Positions 43,166 through 51,691 of a stretch of DNA of 64,000 bases are shown here, piece after piece. The stretch's first letter is position 1. Each line of letters opens with the position of its first letter. Made by a program: the position numbers and the translations under genes. Below the pieces are notes generated by a model. It saw only the letters and a list, made by a program, of their open reading frames with translations. It had not been told where the DNA came from and did not search any database. The stretch covers positions 2,976,001 through 3,040,000 of the forward strand of contig NZ_CP109190.1 of assembly GCF_041438805.1 (NCBI RefSeq), read 5' to 3'. Source of the stretch: Streptomyces sp. NBC_01707. GTDB taxonomy: Bacteria; Actinomycetota; Actinomycetes; Streptomycetales; Streptomycetaceae.

Positions 43166-45136
43166 TCACTGCGCGTCGGCCTTGGCCGCAGCGTCGATCG
43201 CCGCGAGTGAGCGTCGCGCCTGGTTGCGGTCCGTCGTGTACCAGAAGTCAGGCAGCGAGGCCCGGAGGTAGCTCCCGTACCGGGCATTGGCCAGCCTCGG
43301 GTCGAGCACCGCGACCACTCCCTTGTCACCCGTGGCCCGGACGAGGCGGCCGGCTCCCTGAGCCATCAGCAGCGCGGCATGGGTCGCCGCGACAGCCATG
43401 AACCCGTTGCCGCCCGCCTCCTCGACCGCCTTCTGCCGCGCGCTCATCAGCGGGTCGTCGGGACGGGGGAACGGGATCCGGTCCATGATCACCAGCTGGC
43501 AGCTGGCCCCGGGGACATCGACGCCCTGCCAGAGCGAGAGCGTGCCGAAGAGGCAGGTCTCGGGATCGGCGGCGAAGTTCTTGATCAGCTCCCCGAGTGT
43601 CTCCTCGCCCTGCAGCAGGATCGGCTTGTCGAGGCGGCCGCGCAGTTCCTCGGCGGCAGCCTGCGCCGCCCGCATGGAGGAGAAGAGCCCGAGGGTGCGC
43701 CCGCCGGCGGCCTCCACCAGTTCGGACAGCTCGTCCAGCATGTCGGAACGAGAACTCTCCCGGCCGGGCGTGGCCAGGTGCCGGGCGACGTACAGGATGC
43801 CCTGCCGTGGGTAGTCGAAGGGCGAACCGACATCGAGGCCCTTCCACTGCGGGATGTCGTCGCCCGCGGTGCCCTCGGGGGCCAGTCCCAGGGAAGCTCC
43901 CACCCCGTTGAAGTCCCCGCCGAGCTTGAGCGTGGCCGACGTCAGCACGACCGAGCGGTCGGCGAAGAGCTTCTCCCGCAGCAGGCCGGACACGGAGAGC
44001 GGGGCGACGCGGACGGATGCGCCGAAGCGGTCGTGGCGCTCGTACCAGACGACGTCGTACTCGGACCCCTGGGTGATCCGCTCGGCAACACCGTGGATCG
44101 TCTCCACCGACGCCAGGGCCTGCTTGCGGACGGCGTCCTCGTCCTGGACGGACTTGTCCCTTGTGGAACCCAGCGCGGAGATCACCGTACGAGCGGCGTC
44201 CCGGAGCGCCATCAGTGCATAGCCGAGGTCCTCGGGGACCTCTTCCAGGCGGCCGGGGAGCGCCAGCTCCATCACCCGCTCGAACCCTTCCGACGCGGTC
44301 TGCAGGGCGTCGGCGGCCTTCTCGTTGACCAGCTTCGCCGCGCGGCGCACCGCCCTGTTCACCTGGCCGGGGGTGAGCTCACCGGTGGCCACTCCGGTGA
44401 CCCTGGAGACCAGCTCATGGGCCTCGTCGACGATCAGTACCTCGTGCTGCGGGAGCACCGGAGCACCCTCGATCGCGTCGATCGCGAGCAGTGCGTGATT
44501 CGTGACGACGACATCGGCGAGCTTGGCGCGCTCGCGGGCCATCTCCGCAAAGCACTCCGCACCGTACGCGCACTTGCTGGCACCCAGGCATTCCCGGGAG
44601 GACACCGAGACCTGGGCCCAGGCCCGGTCGGAAACACCCGGGGTGAGGTCGTCGCGGTCGCCGCTCTCGGTCTCGTCCGACCAGTCCCGCAGCCGCAGCA
44701 GATCCTGGCCGAGCTTGCTCGACGGAGCCGCGGCTTCGAACTGGTCGAAGAGCCCCTCTTCCTCTTCCTGCGGCACGCCTTCGTGAAGCCGGTGCAGACA
44801 GAGATAGTTCGAGCGCCCCTTGAGCATCGCGAACTGGGGGCGGCGGCGCAGCAGGGGGTGCAGTGCGTCGACCGTACGCGGGAGGTCGCGCTCCACGAGC
44901 TGGCGCTGCAGCGCCAGGGTCGCCGTCGCCACCACGACCCGCTCCCCGTGTGCCAGTGCGGGCACCAGGTAGCCGAGGGACTTGCCCGTCCCTGTGCCGG
45001 CCTGGACGAGCAGATGGGAGTTGTCGTCGACGGCTTCGGCGACTGCCTCGGCCATGGCGGCCTGGCCAGGCCGCTCCGTACCGCCGACGGCGGTCACGGC
45101 GGCGTGCAGGAGCTCGGGGAGGGATGGCTTCGTCAT
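43166..45136 (-). CDS. dinG: DinG/XPD-like ATP-dependent DNA helicase with Fe-S cysteines
   Basis: This 656-residue superfamily 2 helicase is for DNA repair. It has Walker A QAGTGTGKS (45-53), DEAH (237-240), and motif VI near MAQGAGRLVRATGDKGVV. Four cysteines (C113, C183, C189, C195) sit where XPD/DinG proteins hold a 4Fe-4S cluster. The gene lies downstream of the NIS siderophore-type operon on the same strand (50 bases) and could be read through from it. It converges on lexA. No LexA box was seen directly upstream, so SOS control is unproven here. Confidence 0.9.
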   Translation of the reverse strand: MTKPSLPELLHAAVTAVGGTERPGQAAMAEAVAEAVDDNSHLLVQAGTGTGKSLGYLVPALAHGERVVVATATLALQRQLVERDLPRTVDALHPLLRRRPQFAMLKGRSNYLCLHRLHEGVPQEEEEGLFDQFEAAAPSSKLGQDLLRLRDWSDETESGDRDDLTPGVSDRAWAQVSVSSRECLGASKCAYGAECFAEMARERAKLADVVVTNHALLAIDAIEGAPVLPQHEVLIVDEAHELVSRVTGVATGELTPGQVNRAVRRAAKLVNEKAADALQTASEGFERVMELALPGRLEEVPEDLGYALMALRDAARTVISALGSTRDKSVQDEDAVRKQALASVETIHGVAERITQGSEYDVVWYERHDRFGASVRVAPLSVSGLLREKLFADRSVVLTSATLKLGGDFNGVGASLGLAPEGTAGDDIPQWKGLDVGSPFDYPRQGILYVARHLATPGRESSRSDMLDELSELVEAAGGRTLGLFSSMRAAQAAAEELRGRLDKPILLQGEETLGELIKNFAADPETCLFGTLSLWQGVDVPGASCQLVIMDRIPFPRPDDPLMSARQKAVEEAGGNGFMAVAATHAALLMAQGAGRLVRATGDKGVVAVLDPRLANARYGSYLRASLPDFWYTTDRNQARRSLAAIDAAAKADAQ

Positions 45137-45186
45137 AGCGCGACCAGCCTACGGGGCACCACTGACAACGGCGCTCACTCCCGGAC

Positions 45187-47046
45187 TCATGCGGAGGGGT
45201 GGAGCGGGTTCGGAACGGTGCCGTGAACGGCGGCGTGCGGGCGCTCCGACCGGTCACGGTAACCGTCCCGATACAGGCGGTTGCGGTTCAGGCACAGGCG
45301 CTCGATGCGTGGCGTCAGCATGTCGAACATCTCGAACCTCTCCTTCAGCTCGGGGAAGCGGGCGTGGTGTCGCAGGATTTCGGCCCGCACAAGTGACCAG
45401 AATTCGGCCTCCGGGACGCCGAGCTGTTCCTCGCAGAGGCGGGACAGGAAGCGGAAGACGCCGACGAAGAGCCCCGAGTGGATGAACTGGGTGAGGAAGC
45501 CGGGCTCCTCGGTGAGCAGGACGCGGCGCACGTCCTCCGGCATCGTCGCGTGCTCGGGCAGCGGCTGGGCGCTGATGTTCACATCATCGACGAAGTCCTT
45601 GATCGCCAGCCGCACGGGGACGTCCTGCTCGTCGAAGACGACGATGGCGTTCTCGCCGTGCGGGGAGAAGACCGTTCCGTACTGGTAGAGGAAGTGCAGC
45701 AGGGGCGGGAGCAGCGCTGCGAAGAGCCGGGTCAGCCACGCGGTGGGGGTCAGACCCGAGCGGGTCACGAGCTCGGCGGTGAAGGCGCGGCCCTGCGGAT
45801 CCGTGTGGAGCAGTGAGGCGAGGGTACGGGCGCGCTCGCCGGGCATGAGCCGTGGATGGAGCGGCTCGCGCCAGATCGCGCCGAGAATCTCCTTGAACTG
45901 GTACGGCGCCTCGGGGAGATGGTCGTAGAGCGGATGCTCGACGGTCACGGAGGCCACCTCGCCGAGCAGAATGACGCGGCAGGTGTCGTGCAGAAACGGG
46001 TCGCGGTCGCGCAGGCTCTGGACCCAGGCGGTGACGGCGGGGGCCGCGAGCGTGCGCTCGGTGGGGAGGCCTCGCCAGACCAGCGTGTTGAGGATCGACA
46101 GAGGCAGTTTGACGGTATGCCGGTCGGGGCGCCCCAGATTGGTGAACGTACGGATGGACTGCTGCGGCAGCCGGAGATCGTCGTCGGTGTGCAAGGGGAC
46201 GATGTCGCCGGCGGCGATGGCCGGTGCGAACAGCGGAACGATCCACTCGTCCCACTGCCAGGGGTGCACCGGGAGAAAGAGGTACGCGCCGGGGTCGAGG
46301 TCGCGGGCGCGGAGCTCGGCGGCGAAGGATGCGCGTACCGAAGCGTCCAGTTCCTGTGCGTAGAGCTGCTCGGGGGTGGCGAGGCCGGTCACACCCCGGT
46401 AGCCGCCGATCCGGGTACTGACAGCGATCCAGGGCAGCTTGACCGGTCTGCGGGCTTCCGGAGTGAAGCGGGAGGCATCGGCGGCGGAGAACCCGAGGCG
46501 TCCCTTGTTGGCGACGAGCCAGGGGTGACCGGTCTGGTGTCCTTCGAGCTCCGCATAGTCGAGCTCGGCGAGTCGGGCGGCGGTGAAGGTGGTGTGCTCC
46601 AGCCGGGCATCGGCGGCGAGCGTGGTGGTGATCTCTCGGATGAGGTGGCCGAGGGTGGTTCCGTCGAGGCGGAGCAGGTGCCGTGCACGGGCGAGGAACT
46701 GCAGCGGATCACGGAAGGGGACGGTGCGGGTGCTGCCGTCCTCGCCGGTCCCGGCAGGAGCGTCCCGATCGCTTGCGCGCATCGAGTCGGCGGCGACGTG
46801 CCAGCTGCCGTAGACGCCTCGTCCGGCTCGGAAGCTCAGCGTTGCACCGTCGTCCAGCGTGAGGGTGTAGGTGTCGCTCCCGCCGGACCGAGCGGCTGGC
46901 TCGATGACTTCCTCGTACGCGAACTCGCCGAGCATTTTCGCGAGCAGCCGGGCGGCGACTCGGTCCCAGACCGTCAGGTTCAGCTCTGGAGTGCTGAGCA
47001 GCTCGGGCGACTCCGCTGACTCATGGTTCGCAGGATATGACGGCAC
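45187..47046 (-). CDS. NIS siderophore synthetase (IucA/IucC family), second
   Basis: This 619-residue ATP-dependent synthetase condenses a carboxylate such as citrate with an amine or hydroxylamine. It has HPWQ (about residue 260), PQQSIRTFTNLGRPDRHTVKL, and HGENAIVVFDE (about 460). It also has KDFVDDVNI and a C-terminal FerIII reductase-like domain (FRFLSRLCEEQLGV). The GTG at 47046 has GAGGAG upstream. It is the last biosynthetic gene of a four-gene operon (gap to the acetyltransferase gene 60 bases). It seems closer to the IucC/DesD side than the other synthetase, but the type assignment needs phylogeny. Confidence 0.88.
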   Translation of the reverse strand: MPSYPANHESAESPELLSTPELNLTVWDRVAARLLAKMLGEFAYEEVIEPAARSGGSDTYTLTLDDGATLSFRAGRGVYGSWHVAADSMRASDRDAPAGTGEDGSTRTVPFRDPLQFLARARHLLRLDGTTLGHLIREITTTLAADARLEHTTFTAARLAELDYAELEGHQTGHPWLVANKGRLGFSAADASRFTPEARRPVKLPWIAVSTRIGGYRGVTGLATPEQLYAQELDASVRASFAAELRARDLDPGAYLFLPVHPWQWDEWIVPLFAPAIAAGDIVPLHTDDDLRLPQQSIRTFTNLGRPDRHTVKLPLSILNTLVWRGLPTERTLAAPAVTAWVQSLRDRDPFLHDTCRVILLGEVASVTVEHPLYDHLPEAPYQFKEILGAIWREPLHPRLMPGERARTLASLLHTDPQGRAFTAELVTRSGLTPTAWLTRLFAALLPPLLHFLYQYGTVFSPHGENAIVVFDEQDVPVRLAIKDFVDDVNISAQPLPEHATMPEDVRRVLLTEEPGFLTQFIHSGLFVGVFRFLSRLCEEQLGVPEAEFWSLVRAEILRHHARFPELKERFEMFDMLTPRIERLCLNRNRLYRDGYRDRSERPHAAVHGTVPNPLHPSA

Positions 47047-47106
47047 GGGGACTCCTCGGGACGGAACCGATGGGGTTCGAGCGGTGTATGTAATGCAGCA
47101 GGTCGA

Positions 47107-47976
47107 TCACAGCTGGGCTCGGTGGGCTCGGTCTCGGATCATCAGAGCGGCTTGTTTGTCGGGGAGTTCGACTTCCGCGGAGAACCGGAAGCCGGCGCTC
47201 AGAAAAGCCGAGACGGAGGGGGTGTTGCGCAGGTCGGGTTCCGCCACGACGCGCGCGCACTGCGGACGGTTGTCGAGTACGAGGTCGGAGACGGCCCGGA
47301 GAAGGGTGGTGCCGATGCCGCGCCCGCGGTCGGACACGCCACCGATGAGGAGGTGGAGTCCGGTGTCATTCGGTCGGGCAGGGTAGTGACGGGCCAGCGG
47401 GTCGAGGTCCGCGCGGTAGATCTCCCAGTAGCTCATGGGAACGCCGGACAGCACGCCCAGGCAGGGAACGCTACGTCCGTCGCCCTCCAGTTGGGGGCCC
47501 AGGTGGGCGGCGGTGACGGCTTCCTCCCCGCCCAGTTCCCAGAACGCGGCGACTGCAGGGTCGTTCATCCAGCGGCTGATCACCGCGAGATCGCGTTCCA
47601 GCCGTACGGGGACCAGTTGAAACACTCCGGCCGGCGTGGTGACCGGTCTCCACTCGGCCGGGTTGTCGAGCAGGTCGGAAGACTCCAGCCTGCTCGCCAC
47701 ACCAGGCGTGCCAGGGCCTGCGTCCGTGACCGTGCCTGTGCTCACGTCCTCCCCCTCGGTCGACGTGGATCCGCCCCGGGCCAGGGACTCCTTAAGGGAC
47801 AGGGGCCCGTCGAGAGAAGCGTGGATCGGCGTCGGCGTTACCGTCGCCGGTTCGTCTTCCCCGAACAGGGCGAGGAATTCGTCGGGGAGTTGCAGGTCCA
47901 GGGTGTCCTCGGCGCCCGTACCGGCTTGGGAGGAAGGGCCGGTTCCGGCGCCGGTGTGCGCATCGGCGGGAGGCAC
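47107..47976 (-). CDS. GNAT acetyltransferase (IucB/RhbD-like)
   Basis: This 289-residue protein has a low-complexity N-terminal region of about 115 residues and a C-terminal GNAT domain beginning near VFQLVPVRLERDLAVISRWMNDPAVAAFW, with the acyl-CoA loop SDRGRGIGTTLLRA. This is the siderophore N-acetyltransferase family (IucB, RhbD, MbtK), which acylates hydroxylamines or amines. It sits between two NIS synthetase genes, so it probably modifies the diamine or its hydroxylated form. The GTG start has a distant GGAG. The long N-terminal extension is unusual and its role is unknown. Confidence 0.83.
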   Translation of the reverse strand: MPPADAHTGAGTGPSSQAGTGAEDTLDLQLPDEFLALFGEDEPATVTPTPIHASLDGPLSLKESLARGGSTSTEGEDVSTGTVTDAGPGTPGVASRLESSDLLDNPAEWRPVTTPAGVFQLVPVRLERDLAVISRWMNDPAVAAFWELGGEEAVTAAHLGPQLEGDGRSVPCLGVLSGVPMSYWEIYRADLDPLARHYPARPNDTGLHLLIGGVSDRGRGIGTTLLRAVSDLVLDNRPQCARVVAEPDLRNTPSVSAFLSAGFRFSAEVELPDKQAALMIRDRAHRAQL

Positions 47977-48021
47977 GGTGAGGCCTCTCCTCTCAGCAGT
48001 TCAGGCGGGGGTCATGTTCCT

Positions 48022-49917
48022 TCAGACGACGAGGGGGTTGGCAATGGTGACGTAGACGGACTGGGTGTCGACGGGACCGACGAGTTCGTCGAGGCCGTGC
48101 AGCCGGGTCAGCAGGTTGGCCTTGCACCGCAGGTTCGGCTTCTCCAGCAGTTGCGCGGGAAGCGGGGTGCCGAGGCCGGTGACTCCGCCGAGGAAGCGGC
48201 GGAGCGCGGCGATCAGCACCTGCTCATCGGCGAGGCGCTGGGAACCGAAGGCTCCGATGAGGCCGAAGAGGTTGTTGATGCCGAGGTAGTAGGCGAAGCG
48301 CTCATCGGTGACCGCGTCGGAGACGAAGGTGTCGCTGGCGGCTCCGATCCCCGGGAGCCTGAGCTCGAGGTCCGCGCGACGGGACTCGCGGAAGTAGTAG
48401 CCCTGATTGTCGCGATAGCGGCCGCCGACGGGCCAGCCGTCGGCGTCGAGCAGCACCAGCGTGTTCTGCTGGTGGGCTTCGAGGGCGACGCCTGCTGTGG
48501 CGTCGAGCCAGAGCACGGGGCGTACGACGCGGTCGAGGTAGCGCAGGAACCACTCGGCAGCGACGGCTCCCTTGCTTCTGCCGGTGGCCGCGGCGAGGCG
48601 GACGACGACATCCGCGAGGCGCGAGTGCACGCCTGGCCGGTCGGGCCAGGGCCGCGGGGCCGTGAGACCGGCGATGCACACCGCGTCGTCGAGCGGGTGG
48701 AACGGGTTGTGGCGCAGCATGACGTCGAGACCGGAGACGGGTTCGCCGTCCGGCGCGTCGACGGCGAGCCATGCGGGGTCGCGGACGATGTCGAAGCCGG
48801 GGTGGACGGCGTGCCACTCCGTGGCGAGTCCGCTGCGGAGCAGCCGGTGGACCTCCACCCCTCGGTGGAGTTCTTTGCGGAGGTTCTCACGACGGGAGTT
48901 GGTGATGCGTACGCCGAGGGAGAGTTTGAGCATGACGTCGGCACCGGGCTGGTGGACGGTCCGGACGGAGGAGGTGGGGTACCAGAGCTTGCCGTGCGGT
49001 CCCAGGTCGTGAAGGAGCTTCGCATCGAGCAGTGCCGCCACTTCGGGCCGGTGGCTCAGTTCGCGGGCCTGCCAGGGGTGGAGCGGAATCGGTGCGGTGT
49101 TCTCGGGTAGTTGCAGTCCCTCCGCGTGCTGGGCGACCAGGCCCTCGGCCGGTACGGGGCGACCCCCCTCCGTCCAGGAGGAATCGGTGGCCAGCACGGA
49201 GCGGTCGACAGCCATCCAGTGCAGCGGGAAGGAGCCGTGCAACTCGGGCGAGTAGAGGCGGGATTCGGCCTCGGAGAGGCCTTCGCGACTCTTGGGGCTG
49301 GGGTGCAGGGGGTGTCCGAGCAGAAGAGACTGCTCGGCGGTGAGGAAGAGGTCGGCGTCGTCGGGAGCCGTGGGTGTACGGCGCCGCTCGGCGATGAACC
49401 CGGCCGTGCGGCGTACCGAGTCGGCGACTCTGGCCACCATGTCGGCGCCCTCGTTCCGGTCCGCCTCGCGGCCCAGGAGGGCCGCGACGGTGACGGCATC
49501 GGTGCTCGGCGCGCCGTCGGGTGCCTCCTCCAGGGCGGGCCGGCCGAAACGGTGCCATCCCGTGGCGGACCAGTAGAGAACGGGGACGAGCAGAGCCGTT
49601 CCGCTGGCGGGCAACGGGATGCGAAGGCTGTCGCGGTCCGGTCGGGGCAGGTCGTTCTCCCGGACCCAGCAGCGCAGCAGGTTCTCGACACCTGCTGTGT
49701 CTGCGGCCATGAGCGGGTCCGGGTGGTCGAGCAGATCGGCTGCTCCTGTGCCGGTATGTGGTACCTGTACCTGCTGGGTGCGCCGACCGCCGCGAGGCGC
49801 GGCCTTCTGGCGCGGCACGATCGTCTGCTCGACTGCGAGTCGGCCGACGAGCCCGGCCTGTCCTCGCTGCTGGCCGGAGGGAAGGCCGTCGGCCTCGGGC
49901 GCGGGGGTGGGGTTCAC
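48022..49917 (-). CDS. NIS siderophore synthetase (IucA/IucC family), first
   Basis: This 631-residue synthetase has HPWQ (about residue 280), KLWYPTSSVRTVHQP, KLSLGVRITNSRR, and HQQNTLVLLDADG (about 482). A C-terminal domain with LRCKANLLTRLHG follows. GGAAG precedes the GTG at 49917. It starts 28 bases after the aminotransferase stop. The family joins citrate, succinate or 2-oxoglutarate to amines in NRPS-independent siderophores. It is divergent from the second synthetase, so the two probably act on successive steps. Confidence 0.88.
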   Translation of the reverse strand: MNPTPAPEADGLPSGQQRGQAGLVGRLAVEQTIVPRQKAAPRGGRRTQQVQVPHTGTGAADLLDHPDPLMAADTAGVENLLRCWVRENDLPRPDRDSLRIPLPASGTALLVPVLYWSATGWHRFGRPALEEAPDGAPSTDAVTVAALLGREADRNEGADMVARVADSVRRTAGFIAERRRTPTAPDDADLFLTAEQSLLLGHPLHPSPKSREGLSEAESRLYSPELHGSFPLHWMAVDRSVLATDSSWTEGGRPVPAEGLVAQHAEGLQLPENTAPIPLHPWQARELSHRPEVAALLDAKLLHDLGPHGKLWYPTSSVRTVHQPGADVMLKLSLGVRITNSRRENLRKELHRGVEVHRLLRSGLATEWHAVHPGFDIVRDPAWLAVDAPDGEPVSGLDVMLRHNPFHPLDDAVCIAGLTAPRPWPDRPGVHSRLADVVVRLAAATGRSKGAVAAEWFLRYLDRVVRPVLWLDATAGVALEAHQQNTLVLLDADGWPVGGRYRDNQGYYFRESRRADLELRLPGIGAASDTFVSDAVTDERFAYYLGINNLFGLIGAFGSQRLADEQVLIAALRRFLGGVTGLGTPLPAQLLEKPNLRCKANLLTRLHGLDELVGPVDTQSVYVTIANPLVV

Positions 49918-49945
49918 GGCGGTCTTCCTTGTGAGGTTTCCGGGA

Positions 49946-51337
49946 TCAGCGAGCCGACCCGGTCATGGTTCGGCGGTGCGGCGAACGCTCGGCTGCTGCC
50001 AGGGCGTCGGCGAGGCGGTCGAGGACCGCGGTTGCCTGTTCGTCGGTGAGCGTCAGGGGAGGGAGCAGGCGTACGACGGCGGAGTGGCGTCCGCCGAGTT
50101 CGACGATGAGACCGCGGCGCAGGCATTCCTGCTGCACTGCGGAGGCGAGGACCGGGTCGGGCGGGGCCTCGGGGCCGCCACCGGTACCCCCGGCGGGCAT
50201 CTCGGCCTCGGGGTCGACGAGCTCCACACCGATCATCAGGCCGCGTCCGCGGACGTCCCCGATGCACGGGTGGTCGATCGCCAGTGCCTGGAGGCGGGCG
50301 AGCATGCGGGCGCCCAGCGTCGCGGCACGCTCGGCGAGCCGGTTCTCGCGAACGTAGGCGAGGGTGGCCGTACCGGCGGCCATCGCGAGTTGGTTGCCGC
50401 GGAAGGTGCCTGCGTGGGCGCCCGGCTGCCAGGTGTCGAGTTCGGAGCGGTAGACGATCACAGCGAGCGGAAGGGAGCCGCCGATGGCCTTGGACAGCAC
50501 CATCACGTCGGGGACGATCCCGCTGTGCTGCACCGCCCAGAACGCGCCGGTCCGGCCGACGCCCGTCTGCACCTCGTCGGCGATCAGGGGGATGGACCGG
50601 ACTTCGGTGATCTCGCGCATCCGGCGCATCCAGCCGTCGGGGGCGGGGTTCACACCGCCCTCGCCCTGTACCGGTTCGAGGATCATCCCGGCCGGCGCCG
50701 GCGCTCCGCCCTTGGGATCGTCCAGGAGACTCTCGGTCCACCGCGCGGCGACCTCGGCCCCTCGTTCGCCGCCGATACCGAAGGGGCAGCGGTAGTCCTG
50801 CGGAAAGGGAAGCCGGGTGACCCGGACGTCCTCGGCGCCGCCCGAGGCCGCGAGGGCTCCCGCCGTCATCCCGTGGTAGGCACCGGTGAAGGCCAGAAGT
50901 CCGCTGCGCCCGGTCGCGGCACGAACCAGTTTGAAGGCCGCTTCGACCGCATCCGTGCCGGCCGGCCCGCAGAACTGGATCCGGGCGTTGTCGGCGAACT
51001 GTGGTGGGAGTGTGGCGAACAGTTCCGTGGTGAAGGCGTCCTTGACCGGGGTTGCCAGGTCGAGGACGTGCAGGGGCGCACCCGAGTCGATGACGTTCTT
51101 GATCGCTTCCAGAACGACCGGATGGTTGTGCCCGAGGGCCAGCGTGCCCGCTCCGGAGAGACAGTCGAGATAGCGTCGTCCGTCCGCGCCTTCGATGGTC
51201 AGCCCGCGGGCCCGAACCGGCACGATCGGCAGTGACCGCGCATAGGTACGGGCGGCCGACTCGCGCAGCGACTGTCGGCGCAGGATCCCCTCGTGCACCG
51301 AGGGTGGCGCCAACGGTGCAGGTTCGGTCACGGCCAC
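49946..51337 (-). CDS. Class III aminotransferase, diaminobutyrate (DABA) family
   Basis: This 463-residue PLP enzyme of the RhbA/EctB group transaminates L-aspartate semialdehyde to L-2,4-diaminobutyrate with glutamate as amino donor. It has YLDCLSGAGTLALGHNHP, GAYHGMTAGALAASG, PLIADEVQTGVGRTGAFWAVQ, and the PLP lysine in VLSKAIGGSLP (about K281). GGAGG lies 10 bases before the GTG at 51337. It heads the NIS operon: aminotransferase, synthetase, acetyltransferase, synthetase. A 354-base upstream region separates it from a divergent protease. Ectoine or NRPS precursor supply are alternatives, but the neighbours favour siderophore supply. Confidence 0.87.
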   Translation of the reverse strand: MAVTEPAPLAPPSVHEGILRRQSLRESAARTYARSLPIVPVRARGLTIEGADGRRYLDCLSGAGTLALGHNHPVVLEAIKNVIDSGAPLHVLDLATPVKDAFTTELFATLPPQFADNARIQFCGPAGTDAVEAAFKLVRAATGRSGLLAFTGAYHGMTAGALAASGGAEDVRVTRLPFPQDYRCPFGIGGERGAEVAARWTESLLDDPKGGAPAPAGMILEPVQGEGGVNPAPDGWMRRMREITEVRSIPLIADEVQTGVGRTGAFWAVQHSGIVPDVMVLSKAIGGSLPLAVIVYRSELDTWQPGAHAGTFRGNQLAMAAGTATLAYVRENRLAERAATLGARMLARLQALAIDHPCIGDVRGRGLMIGVELVDPEAEMPAGGTGGGPEAPPDPVLASAVQQECLRRGLIVELGGRHSAVVRLLPPLTLTDEQATAVLDRLADALAAAERSPHRRTMTGSAR

Positions 51338-51691
51338 GGCTGTTGGTCCTCCCGCTATAACAGTTGCGTTGCACGTCAGTACGTTTCCGCAAGGACGGAC
51401 TGCTGAGCTGAACGCTGTCCGCAAGCCCCGCGTACGTACCAACGACGCCGGACGCAGGGGATCACGGGTAAATCGGAAGATCCTGGCGGAGACGGAACCG
51501 TGGCCCTGCCGCGTTCCGTCCCCACCGGCACCGGCATAGTGGGGGACCGCGCCGAGACTTCGGGCAACTTCTCGGAGACCTCGGCGCGTTGACAGCGAGG
51601 CGTTCGGAGCGGTGTCTGGGTCAGCACCTCAGCACACTGTCCGAGGGCAGTACAGAAGTATTGAGTTACGAAGTCCCAGGGGGATCACCAC
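51338..51691. promoter_or_regulatory. Divergent region, NIS operon / protease 1
   Basis: These 354 bases hold no supportable gene. A -10-like TTATAG (minus strand, near 51354-51359) lies shortly before the aminotransferase ribosome-binding site. I looked for a DmdR/IdeR-type iron box (TTAGGTTAGGCTAACCTAA-like) and saw none, so iron control of the operon is not supported by sequence here. Confidence 0.45.

Noticed and set aside
47122..49110. Long plus-strand frame over the NIS operon
   Set aside because: Shadow of the acetyltransferase and first synthetase genes; no motifs of its own.
51338..51691. Iron box for the NIS operon
   Set aside because: No stretch resembled the DmdR/IdeR palindrome, so I did not annotate iron regulation.
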